The notes under the pieces are model-generated. The model made no database searches. It was not told the origin of the DNA and was given only the letters and a program-made list of their open reading frames with translations. Of a DNA stretch of 64,000 bases, positions 35,340 to 43,224 are shown in pieces. The position numbers and the translations under genes were made by a program. How positions within the stretch are numbered: position 1 is the first letter of the stretch; the number at the start of each line of letters is the position of its first letter. Location: NCBI RefSeq assembly GCF_003857035.1, contig NZ_QGSY01000161.1, positions 1-64,000 of the forward strand. Direction: 5' to 3'. The DNA is from Micromonospora arida (lineage in GTDB: Bacteria > Actinomycetota > Actinomycetes > Mycobacteriales > Micromonosporaceae).

Positions 35340-36662
35340 ATGACACCGGAAAGCGACCGTTACGTGGTCCGGCCCGGCCGAGCCAGCGACGCCGCTGAAC
35401 TAGCCCGCCTGCACGCCTCGGTTCAGCTCCAGGCGGTGACCGGCGGCCAACCACACCCCGGCATCGCTGCCTGGGTGGAAGACCTGCTGGACGGTCACCC
35501 CTCCGTCGTGCCCGACGACTTCCTGGTTGCCGAGGACTCGGCCACCGGATGTCCGGTGGCAAGTCTGGTGGGGCTGCGGCAGCACTGGAGCCTGGCCGGG
35601 GTTCGGCTGCCGGTGGCCCAGGTCGAGTTGGTCGGAACAGCGCCTGAGCACCGCGGCAACCGGCTCACCGAACGGTTGTTCGCCGCACTGCATCAGCAGT
35701 ACGCGGCCGATGGTGTGCCGGTGCAGGTGATCGAGGGGATCCCGTACTTCTACCGGCGGCTCGGCTATGACTACTCGCTGGCGAACGACGGCGCTCCGAC
35801 GGTGCCCATCGCCGCGCTGCTGGCCATCGAGCACGATCGCTCCACTCACCGCACGGTCCGACCGGCCACCGTCGCCGATGCGGACGCGCTCGCCCGCATC
35901 GACCGACGGCTCGCCGACGGGGAGGTCCTGGTCTGCCCGCGAGACGCCGCGGTCTGGCGGTACGAGATCGCCGGTCGCCGTCCGGCGGATCTCGCCCGGC
36001 GGGAGGTCGCCGTGCTGGTCCACGGCGGCGACGTGGGTGGCTACCTGGTGCACAGTTCCCGGCTCTCGGCAGCCGGTGAGCTGATCGTGTTCGCGGCCAC
36101 CGCCGACCGGCCGGCCGACTGGCCGCAGGCCGCCGTCGCCATGCACAGGTACCTCGCCCAGGTCGGCCGGCGGTACGAGGCGTCGATGGAAGGGTCGTTC
36201 ACCGCAGTCCGCCCCATCCTCGGCCCCGAGCACCCACTGGTCCGGCTCAGCCCGACCGGCGTACCGAGGCGGCCCAGAGGCTGGTACGTCCGCACCGGTG
36301 ACCCGGCCGACCTGCTTGCCCGGCTGCAACCGCTGTTGCGGGCCCGCTGGCAGGCAGCCGGTCTGCGATGGCACGAGCCGACGATGACCATCGACATGTA
36401 CGGTCGCGCCGCCCGGCTCGAATTCACCGACGGCAGGCTGAGCGGTGTGACCGGCGTGCGCGGCGCCATCAGCCCGTCCACCGAACCCGGAACCCACGCC
36501 GCCATCCCACCGGGCGCCCTACTCCAGCTGGCCCTCGGTCACCGCACCCTGCCCGAGGTGCTCGACACCTGGCCCGACTGCCTCCTCCGGGACCGCCGCA
36601 CGGAAGACTTCCTGACCACGGCCTTTCCCCGGGTGCCGGTCCAGGTCTGGCCCCGCAACTGA
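35340..36662 (+). CDS. Two-domain GNAT acetyltransferase (Eis-like)
   Basis: Protein of 440 residues with an N-terminal GNAT domain carrying acetyl-CoA motif VELVGTAPEHRGNRLTERLF, a second degenerate GNAT-like domain and a C-terminal SCP2-like region (RLEFTDGRLSGVTGVRGAIS), the Eis architecture. Eis proteins acetylate aminoglycosides or lysines. The pairing with a divergent MarR regulator suggests a xenobiotic-induced function. The ATG at 35340 follows GGGAG. Confidence 0.85.
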   Translation: MTPESDRYVVRPGRASDAAELARLHASVQLQAVTGGQPHPGIAAWVEDLLDGHPSVVPDDFLVAEDSATGCPVASLVGLRQHWSLAGVRLPVAQVELVGTAPEHRGNRLTERLFAALHQQYAADGVPVQVIEGIPYFYRRLGYDYSLANDGAPTVPIAALLAIEHDRSTHRTVRPATVADADALARIDRRLADGEVLVCPRDAAVWRYEIAGRRPADLARREVAVLVHGGDVGGYLVHSSRLSAAGELIVFAATADRPADWPQAAVAMHRYLAQVGRRYEASMEGSFTAVRPILGPEHPLVRLSPTGVPRRPRGWYVRTGDPADLLARLQPLLRARWQAAGLRWHEPTMTIDMYGRAARLEFTDGRLSGVTGVRGAISPSTEPGTHAAIPPGALLQLALGHRTLPEVLDTWPDCLLRDRRTEDFLTTAFPRVPVQVWPRN

Positions 36663-36930
36663 CCGAGGCTCGGCAACGGTGGGAAACGGTCGGCCAACGC
36701 CACCACCGAAGCCGGACCGGCGGCCGTCAGCGCGTCGTCGGGTGCGGCGACGGCGGGCGCCGACGGCCATGCGTCGCGCCGCTACTCGGGCTGGCCCTGG
36801 CCGGGGTGTACGCCCTGCTCCGGCATCGTCTAGAGAAAGTGATCTAGGCGCGACCGGCAGAACGTGATCTTATACGCACCGGCGATCCGTAACACCGTGC
36901 AAACCATCGATTAACCATCGGCGGCTTAGG
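36663..36930. other. Gene-poor stretch with a possible membrane-protein remnant
   Basis: No complete gene is seen. At 36773-36847 one frame reads VAPLLGLALAGVYALLRHRL then a stop, a hydrophobic tail resembling the C-terminus of the permease ending at 34312 (VAPLLGLALAAACTVLWRRR). It may be a decayed duplicate or chance. The rest precedes the subtilase promoter region. Confidence 0.35.
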
Positions 36931-36933
36931 TGG

Positions 36934-36945
36934 GGGAGCGCTCCC
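36934..36945. promoter_or_regulatory. CebR-like operator before the second subtilase
   Basis: GGGAGCGCTCCC is a perfect palindrome flanked by A on the right; the cellobiose repressor CebR site TGGGAGCGCTCCCA is matched at 13 of 14 positions. It lies 57 bases before the subtilase GTG start. Confidence 0.7.
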
Positions 36946-37001
36946 ATGGGCGGGTCGCAATCGATGAGAAGCTCCACAAGGGAGCAACCGAAAGGAGCCT
37001 C

Positions 37002-40000
37002 GTGGCTACAGGCACGAGCGGAAACAGGCTGCGAAGACTGGCGATACCTACGCTGGTCGTCGCCCTGATCACCGGTACCACCGGTGTAGCGGGAACGGCG
37101 TCGGCGGCACCCGCTGGGCCGTCGGGTAACGGCAGTGGCACCGGCTACTTCACCGCCGGGTCCGACCGGAAGGTCACCCTGACCGACGGGGCCGACCGCC
37201 GACCCGGTGGCACCCGTGCGGCCACGCCGAAGGCAGCCGTCGACGAGACCGGCTCCGGCATGTACGTCGTCGAGTTGGCCGAGGACCCGTTGACCACGTA
37301 CACCGGTGGGGTGTCCGGTCTGGCGCGGACCCGCCCCGCAGCGGGTAACCGGCTGGACGTGACGTCGACGCCGTCGCAGGCGTACCGCCGGCACCTCGAC
37401 ACGCAGCGGGGCGCCGTCGCCGCCGCGGCCGGGGTCACCGTCAACGCCGTCTACACCGCCGCCTTCAACGGGTTCTCGGCGAAGCTGACCGCTCAGCAGG
37501 TGAGCACGTTGCGGGCGGACAAGCGCGTTCGCGCCGTCACCGCCTCGCGGGCCCTCGGCACCCCCTCTGCGCCGCCCACCGCGAGCACGGCGACCGCCGA
37601 CAACCCGACGCCCGCCACCCCCGGTGGCGCGGACCAGTCGGCGCCGACGGACCGTTCCGGCCGGCCGGCCAAGCCCGGCCCCGGCACCGGCGCGGGCATG
37701 GTGATCGGCGTCCTGGACACCGGCATCTGGCCGGAGAGCGCATCGTTCGACAAGAAGATGCCCGCTCCCGCGAACTGGCACGGCACCTGCCAGACCGGTG
37801 TGGCCTTCGTGGCCGCGCACTGCAACGGCAAGATCGTCGGTGCCCGGTACTTCGCCGACTCGTGGCTCGCCGGCGGTGGCTCGGTGCCCGAGGGCGAGTT
37901 CCTGTCCCCCCGCGACGCGTCCGGGCACGGCACCCACACCGCCTCCACGGCGGCCGGCCTGCCCATCGCGAACGTCACCATCGACGGTCGCCGCTACGGT
38001 CCCGTCTCCGGGGTGGCGCCGGATGCCCAGATCGCCGTCTACAAGGTGCTCTGGGGTGGCATGGGCTACGACGCCGACATCATCGCCGGAATCGACGCGG
38101 CCGTTGCCGACGGCGTGCAGGTGCTGAACTTCTCGATCGGTTCCGACCTCGGCGACTGGGAGGCCAACACCCCCATCGGCGTGGCGTTCCTCAACGCCTC
38201 GCTGGCCGGGGTCTTCGTCGCGGCGTCGGCCGGCAACACCGGCATCGTGAGTGGAGCTATCAGCAACGCGGCGCCCTGGGTGACCACGGTCGGCGCGGCG
38301 GTGACCAAGCTCGACGAGGCCACCGCCAAGCTGGGCGACGGCACCAAGCTGGTCGGCGGCTCGCTGGACGCCCTGCCCGGCGGTGGCGCACGGCCGCTGG
38401 TCTTCGGTGACCAGGCCGGCTCGCCGGATCTGGGCGCGGTCTACTGCGAGCCCGGCAGCCTGGACCCCGCCAAGATCAAGGGCAAGGTGGTCGCCTGCGC
38501 GCTGTCCGACATGTTCGGCTCCGCCGCCGAGATCAAGGCCAAGGGCGGGGCGGCGATGGTGGTGTTCGACCCGGTCGGCAACTACCGGATCAACTCCATC
38601 TTCAACTTCCCCGTGGTATATCTGCCGACCGAGAAGCAGGCCGGCACGCTGTTCAACTACCTGATGCGCCACCCCACCGACGCGACCGTGTCGTTGCGCA
38701 CCGGCGGTGACGGCTCCAGCGTCCCGGGCATACCGAGCGTCGCGGACTTCTCCTCCACCGGCCCGGACAAGGTGACCCTCGGCGTCTTCAAGCCGGACCT
38801 GGTCGCACCCGGATCGAACATCATCGCGGCGGTCTCACCAGCGGGCAACTTCGGTCGACAGTACGACGCGTACTCCGGCACCTCGATGGCCTCGCCGTAC
38901 GTGGCCGGGGCGGCGGCGATCCTGCGCGCCTCGCACCCGGACTGGTCACCCGGCGCGGTCGCCTCCGCGCTGCGCACCACCGCCACCGACACCGTCGGCA
39001 CCAGCAGCCCCCTGGAGCAGGGCAGCGGCTTCATCAATCTGCCCCGGGCCACCGACCCGGGACTGGTCATCGAGCCCACTGCGGCAGAGCTGATCGAGTT
39101 CAGCGAGACGGCCGAACCCGACGGCAAGGCACTCAACCTGCCGGCCATCTCGTTGCGCGAGTACGACGGGACCCGCCCGGTGACCCTCACCCGCACCCTG
39201 ACCAACGTGGGCAAGGCGCGGGAGACCTACCGTTCGTCGGTGTCCGGTCTGCCCGGCATGAAGGTCACCGTCTCGCCGGCATCGGTGACGCTGGCACCCG
39301 GCAAGTCCGCGACGGTCAGCATCACGCTGCGTCGGGGCAGCGCGCCCTGGGACCGGTACGTGACCGGGTCGATCACCTGGCAGGGTAAGGCGCACAGCGC
39401 CCGGATCCCGGTCGCCGCCCGTCCGTGGGGTATCGCGGCCCGGCCGTACGCGGACGACGGCGAGGAGTTCGCCCGGATGGCCAACGGTGCCTTCGGCATG
39501 GTCCAGCCCGGCTTCACCGGCCCGCTCGTCGGTCGCAGCACCGGTTACACCCCGATGCGGCGCACGTCGTACTCCATGCCGGCCGGCGTCTACGGGGGCG
39601 TGTTCGACCCGAGCGCCACCGGAGTGAAGAAGGTCGACTTCACCGTGCCGGCGAACACCGCCGGCATTGTCGTCAAGGCCAACACCGCCGATCCGAACAC
39701 GAACCTCGATCTCTACCTGTACAAGGGCGACACCCTCGTCTACAGCAGTGACAGGTTCTGGACCAGCGACGAGCAGGCGTACAAGTTCCTGCCCGAGCCG
39801 GGGCGCTACACCGCGTACGTGTTCGCGCAGTACCCCGGTGGTCCGGTCATCGACTTCGACCTCAGTCACGCCATCATCGGCCGTAACGCCAAGTATTCCG
39901 GTGCCACCCTCACGCTGCCCTCCACCTCGGAGCGCGGTCAGGGCTTCAACTTCACACTGAAGCCGAACAAGCCGCTGGCCGAGGGTGACTTCTGGGCGTA

Positions 40001-40073
40001 CACCGAGTACAGCACCAACGGCACGGTGGTCCCCGGCAACCTCGTCTACACCCAGCAGAGTTCCTGGCAGTAA
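37002..40073 (+). CDS. Secreted subtilase with PA insert (cucumisin/vpr-type S8 peptidase)
   Basis: Extracellular peptidase of 1023 residues. GTG at 37002 follows AAAGGAG and is followed by an n-region and a hydrophobic core (LAIPTLVVALITG) ending in ASAAPAG. An I9 prodomain (MYVVELAEDPL...FNGFSAKLTAQQ) precedes the triad Asp239 (VLDTGIWPES), His309 (GHGTHTAS) and Ser628 (SGTSMASPYVAG). A PA domain is inserted before the Ser (GKVVACALSD...KAKGGAAMVVFD), and an Fn3-like domain and a beta C-terminal domain follow. The CebR-like box upstream suggests cellulose-linked control. Confidence 0.95.
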   Translation: MATGTSGNRLRRLAIPTLVVALITGTTGVAGTASAAPAGPSGNGSGTGYFTAGSDRKVTLTDGADRRPGGTRAATPKAAVDETGSGMYVVELAEDPLTTYTGGVSGLARTRPAAGNRLDVTSTPSQAYRRHLDTQRGAVAAAAGVTVNAVYTAAFNGFSAKLTAQQVSTLRADKRVRAVTASRALGTPSAPPTASTATADNPTPATPGGADQSAPTDRSGRPAKPGPGTGAGMVIGVLDTGIWPESASFDKKMPAPANWHGTCQTGVAFVAAHCNGKIVGARYFADSWLAGGGSVPEGEFLSPRDASGHGTHTASTAAGLPIANVTIDGRRYGPVSGVAPDAQIAVYKVLWGGMGYDADIIAGIDAAVADGVQVLNFSIGSDLGDWEANTPIGVAFLNASLAGVFVAASAGNTGIVSGAISNAAPWVTTVGAAVTKLDEATAKLGDGTKLVGGSLDALPGGGARPLVFGDQAGSPDLGAVYCEPGSLDPAKIKGKVVACALSDMFGSAAEIKAKGGAAMVVFDPVGNYRINSIFNFPVVYLPTEKQAGTLFNYLMRHPTDATVSLRTGGDGSSVPGIPSVADFSSTGPDKVTLGVFKPDLVAPGSNIIAAVSPAGNFGRQYDAYSGTSMASPYVAGAAAILRASHPDWSPGAVASALRTTATDTVGTSSPLEQGSGFINLPRATDPGLVIEPTAAELIEFSETAEPDGKALNLPAISLREYDGTRPVTLTRTLTNVGKARETYRSSVSGLPGMKVTVSPASVTLAPGKSATVSITLRRGSAPWDRYVTGSITWQGKAHSARIPVAARPWGIAARPYADDGEEFARMANGAFGMVQPGFTGPLVGRSTGYTPMRRTSYSMPAGVYGGVFDPSATGVKKVDFTVPANTAGIVVKANTADPNTNLDLYLYKGDTLVYSSDRFWTSDEQAYKFLPEPGRYTAYVFAQYPGGPVIDFDLSHAIIGRNAKYSGATLTLPSTSERGQGFNFTLKPNKPLAEGDFWAYTEYSTNGTVVPGNLVYTQQSSWQ

Positions 40074-40081
40074 CCGTGCAA

Positions 40082-40122
40082 CCGGGCGTGGGGCGGTGCG
40101 ACGTGCACCGTCCCACGCCCGG
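40082..40122 (+). terminator. Terminator hairpin after the second subtilase
   Basis: Arms of 18 bases (40082-40099, 40105-40122) with one G-T pair and a five-base loop, starting nine bases past the stop. Confidence 0.8.
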
Positions 40123-40201
40123 CAGGAGATGGTCTGTCAGGCAAACGCCTGCCCCCCTTTTCTCGGATGTCTTCGCCTGGACCGAGTGTCACACTGTCGC
40201 G

Positions 40202-40768
40202 GTGGAGGGCTTTCGGTGTGCGAGCTGTGGGAACACGCTGAGCGTCCCGGTCCGGTTGGTGGAGCTGCCGACGGAGCCGCACTGGTCGCTCCTGGATTGC
40301 CATCACGTGAACCCGCCGCTCCTCGACCCCGGCACGTACGCCGTCGATGAGGCCGCCTATGGCCGTGATCAGGTCATCGGCACTTTCGTTCTCTCACCCG
40401 GCGACGTCCGCGGGACACGCATCGTCCATGAGCTTGTTCGCACGGGCTGCTGGTCGATGGTGGGGTGGATCCCCTGTGTGGCCTGTGAAGGCTGTGGTGC
40501 CCTGGTCGCCTCCCGGACGGACGACTGCAGGGTGGCCCAGGAAACGCGCTTCTACCCTGCGATGGTTGACCGGGTGGCGTGTGACGATGAGTCGGACCGC
40601 GCCACGGATCCTTTCGCGCTGATCGCCGACTGGGACAGCCCCGCGCCCGACACCAGACAACACGGCTGGGTGCCCGAACCGATCCGCCCTCGTCCCGAAC
40701 TCGTCGCGACCCGCTGGGGCGGACGAGGTTTGAAAGAGCACCTTTTTCGAGATGACCCGCCGGCCTGA
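40202..40768 (+). CDS. Hypothetical zinc-ribbon protein
   Basis: Unrecognised protein of 188 residues. It opens with CASCGN and later has CVACEGCGALV, so two Cys pairs may form one or two zinc ribbons; there is no signal peptide or membrane segment. The GTG at 40202 is chosen because it starts just before the first Cys pair, but the frame is open back to 40076. No partner gene is adjacent. Conserved Trp residues (PHWSLLDCHH, TGCWSMVGWIP) suggest a compact fold. Function unknown. Confidence 0.65.
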   Translation: MEGFRCASCGNTLSVPVRLVELPTEPHWSLLDCHHVNPPLLDPGTYAVDEAAYGRDQVIGTFVLSPGDVRGTRIVHELVRTGCWSMVGWIPCVACEGCGALVASRTDDCRVAQETRFYPAMVDRVACDDESDRATDPFALIADWDSPAPDTRQHGWVPEPIRPRPELVATRWGGRGLKEHLFRDDPPA

Positions 40769-40924
40769 CCAGCTGGCCGACGTCGGGCCTCGACGGTCGG
40801 CGTCAGGAATTGGTCCGCCTCTTCGGCAGGCCGACATGGACCATCAACGAGCAACCACTCGACCGACGGCGCACGTCCCGCCACAGCGCACTGATCTGCC
40901 GCTGGTCGAGCGGCACCGGAGCTG

Positions 40925-41449
40925 TCACGCCATCAGGGACGCTTCCAGGTCGCGGCGGGTGAGGGCGGCGCGGAGCTGTAGCGCCTCGACCGCGAGATTT
41001 TCCCGACCACCCTGCTCGCGGTCGATGGCGCAGACCACTGTCTCCACCTGCGCGCCGATGGACCGTAGCTGCGCGCACGATGCCAGTAGTGCGCCTCCCG
41101 TGGTGACGACGTCCTCGATCAGCACGACACGCCGTCCGTTCACCGGACCGCCCTCGGCGGCCTTGTTGGTGCCGTACTCCTTGGCGTGCTTCCGCACGAA
41201 GACTGTGGGCAGCCCGGTCAGCTGTGACATCACCGTGGCGAGAGGGATGCCGCCCATCTCCATCCCCGCCAGCACATCGCACTCCGGCAGCATGGTCACC
41301 ATCGCTTCGGCGACCTCGCGCAACAGATCCGGCTGCCCCTCGAACAGGTACTTGTCGAAGTACTCCTCGCTGACCTGCCCGGATCGGAGACGGAAACGTC
41401 CGGTGAGATGGCAGGTGTCGTAGACGCGGCGCGCGAGTGGGTAGGTCAT
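40925..41449 (-). CDS. pyrE: Orotate phosphoribosyltransferase
   Basis: De novo pyrimidine enzyme of 174 residues that joins orotate to PRPP to give OMP. The PRPP loop is VVLIEDVVTTGGA and the flexible Lys loop is VRKHAKEYGT; GMEMGGIPLA is the usual substrate-loop region. The length matches short bacterial PyrE. It is not in an operon with other pyr genes here, and no regulatory element was recognised. Confidence 0.94.
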   Translation of the reverse strand: MTYPLARRVYDTCHLTGRFRLRSGQVSEEYFDKYLFEGQPDLLREVAEAMVTMLPECDVLAGMEMGGIPLATVMSQLTGLPTVFVRKHAKEYGTNKAAEGGPVNGRRVVLIEDVVTTGGALLASCAQLRSIGAQVETVVCAIDREQGGRENLAVEALQLRAALTRRDLEASLMA

Positions 41450-41519
41450 CCGCTCAGCCTCGCATCTCGCCTAAATCAACAGCCTGGAGGTTCGGATCGC
41501 GGCGGCCGCGGTCCCGCCT

Positions 41520-42164
41520 TCAGGGCAGCGAATACGCCGTGAGGCGGTCGGCGAGTTGCTTCGGGTGGCTGAGCGTCACCGCGTGGCCGCCGTCGATCTC
41601 GTCCGGGACGACGCCGAGTCGGTCGGCGGCAACCCGGCGCTGGAAGTCTGCCGGGAAGAACCGGTCCTCGCGTGCGAGGAGCACCGTCGTCGAAACGTCT
41701 GGCCAGGCGTCCAGGGGCCACGGCTCGTCGCCCTCCGCACTGACCTGGCCCCGGTTGTGTGATGCTGCCTCCGCGATGATCTCGGCCGGGACACCGTTGA
41801 AGAACTGCTGCTCCTCACTGAGCCCTTCGGCACTGCGGTAACCGGTGTTGGCCCACCAGTCACCGGGCCTTTCACCGGGCTTGGGGATCATCGGTGTGAG
41901 CAGGACGAGCAGCCGTACCGGCAGCTTGTCGGCAATGAGCGGCGCGGTGAACGCACCGTACGAGTGCCCGACGACCACGAGGTCGCTCCGGTCGCCGATC
42001 GCGTCGACGACCGTCTGGCAGAACTCGGCGAACCCCGCGGATGTGTCCTCGATCGGCAGTTCCGGTACTACCACGTCGTGGCCGCGGCTGGTCAGCTCGG
42101 GGACAAGGAGATGCCAGTCCCAGGCGCTGCCCCCGCCGCCGTGGATCAGAACGAAAGTCGCCAT
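41520..42164 (-). CDS. Alpha/beta-fold hydrolase
   Basis: Hydrolase of 214 residues, close to the small esterase/salicylate-esterase-like group. Oxyanion motif LIHGGGGSAWDW, nucleophile GHSYGA, acid in LLAREDRFF and catalytic His in DGGHAVTLSHP are all present. The ATG at 42164 begins right at the first strand; a GTG at 42194 would add ten residues. The substrate is unknown. Confidence 0.9.
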   Translation of the reverse strand: MATFVLIHGGGGSAWDWHLLVPELTSRGHDVVVPELPIEDTSAGFAEFCQTVVDAIGDRSDLVVVGHSYGAFTAPLIADKLPVRLLVLLTPMIPKPGERPGDWWANTGYRSAEGLSEEQQFFNGVPAEIIAEAASHNRGQVSAEGDEPWPLDAWPDVSTTVLLAREDRFFPADFQRRVAADRLGVVPDEIDGGHAVTLSHPKQLADRLTAYSLP

Positions 42165-42361
42165 GCCCGGAAGCCTCACACACGGGTACGACACCCGCCT
42201 CTGTCGATGACAGATCCACTGGATACGGACGACGAAAGCGCTTCGGGTCAGTCAGATCGAGGCTGAGGTCAGTAGGGTGCCGTCGATGCGGTACCGGCCA
42301 CCCCGGAGATGGTCCTCGGCGTGGCTCAGGTGACATCTGCCGATTGCGAAGGAAGCCCGAC

Positions 42362-42829
42362 ATGAGCAGCCCACGCGAAACTTTCCTCCGACTGGTGAAC
42401 GGTGTTTGCGACGGTCCGTACGAGGACTTGGCCGACCTGTACGCCGAACAGACCCACGTCACGCATCCGTTCCATCCGCTCAACCCGCCGCCGCTGCATA
42501 GCCGCAACGAACTGCACGAGCACTTCACCGCGCCGCCTCCGGTCGCCCGGACGCTGGTCCGTAAGCCGGTCGACGTGACAATTCACGAGACGGTGGACCC
42601 TGAGGTGATTGTCGCCGAGTTTGCCTATCAGGGGCGGGTAGCCGAGACAGGTGAGGCATTCACGGTGCCCTGCGTCTTCGTGATGCGTATCCGCAATGGG
42701 CTCATCATCGAGTCCAGAGACTACATCGACCCCATCGCCAGCGCGCGGGCCTGGGGTCAACTCGACAGTCTCTTGGCCGCACTGCGTCCGCAAGAAAGCA
42801 CCCCCATCGAGGGCACAGCCCGACCCTGA
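42362..42829 (+). CDS. SnoaL/NTF2-like protein
   Basis: Cone-shaped NTF2-fold protein of 155 residues. The order of a helical start (FLRLVNGVCDGPYEDLADLY), a variable pocket strand and the end GLIIESRDYIDPIA fits the SnoaL-like ketosteroid-isomerase group. GAAGGAAG precedes the ATG. Family members are isomerases, hydrolases or binding proteins; the role here is not predictable. Confidence 0.85.
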   Translation: MSSPRETFLRLVNGVCDGPYEDLADLYAEQTHVTHPFHPLNPPPLHSRNELHEHFTAPPPVARTLVRKPVDVTIHETVDPEVIVAEFAYQGRVAETGEAFTVPCVFVMRIRNGLIIESRDYIDPIASARAWGQLDSLLAALRPQESTPIEGTARP

Positions 42830-42849
42830 TTCGCGCCCGACGCCCTGCG

Positions 42850-43140
42850 CACGCATCTGCCGCGGCCAGTGCCTCACCCAGACCAGCGCGAGCGCGACAC
42901 AGGCGACCCATCGGCGGCGCGCGGACCGGCGTGACCGCCAACGAGTGCCGCCGTCGCCGCGCCGAACGTGAGCGCACCGCTGAACACCTCGCGCAGCGTC
43001 CCATTGACGCGTCCCAGAAGTCGTGGCGGCGTGACGTGCTGGCGGAACGACATCAACACCACGCTGTCGCAACCGACCGTGAAAATCAGCTGGTCTTCTA
43101 CGCGCGGACGCGGCGAGGTGACGCGCTCCTCGGCAGCTGA
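42850..43140 (-). pseudogene. Remnant of an MFS transporter C-terminus, frameshifted
   Basis: On the minus strand one frame reads VVLMSFRQHVTPPRLLGRVN followed by an Ala/Leu helix and GGHAGPRAA, which matches the helix 10-11 loop of MFS_3 carriers (the intact carrier ending at 22231 has SMSLRQEITPDHLLGRVTSA). After a shift near 42914 the last helix continues as WVACVALALVWVRHWP. No start or first half is present. It is a decayed 3' fragment. Confidence 0.7.
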
Positions 43141-43188
43141 TGACTTGGCCGAGGAACTCCGGGATCTGGGCGGTCCGCTTGGTAGCGC

Positions 43189-43215
43189 CGGCGGACGGGA
43201 CGCTCCCGCCCGCCG
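43189..43215 (-). terminator. Terminator after the ThuA/PQQ gene
   Basis: CGGCGGACGGGA and TCCCGCCCGCCG pair with one mismatch around CGC, just after the minus-strand stop at 43225. Confidence 0.7.
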
Positions 43216-43224
43216 ACGACCGGG

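Noticed and set aside
36773-36847. Small membrane-peptide gene
   Set aside because: No ribosome site or start before the hydrophobic stretch; a decayed fragment or chance similarity is more likely.
42233-42245. LacI-like site CGAAAGCGCTTCG before the SnoaL-like gene
   Set aside because: The palindrome is imperfect, lies far from any sugar gene, and could be chance in GC-rich DNA.
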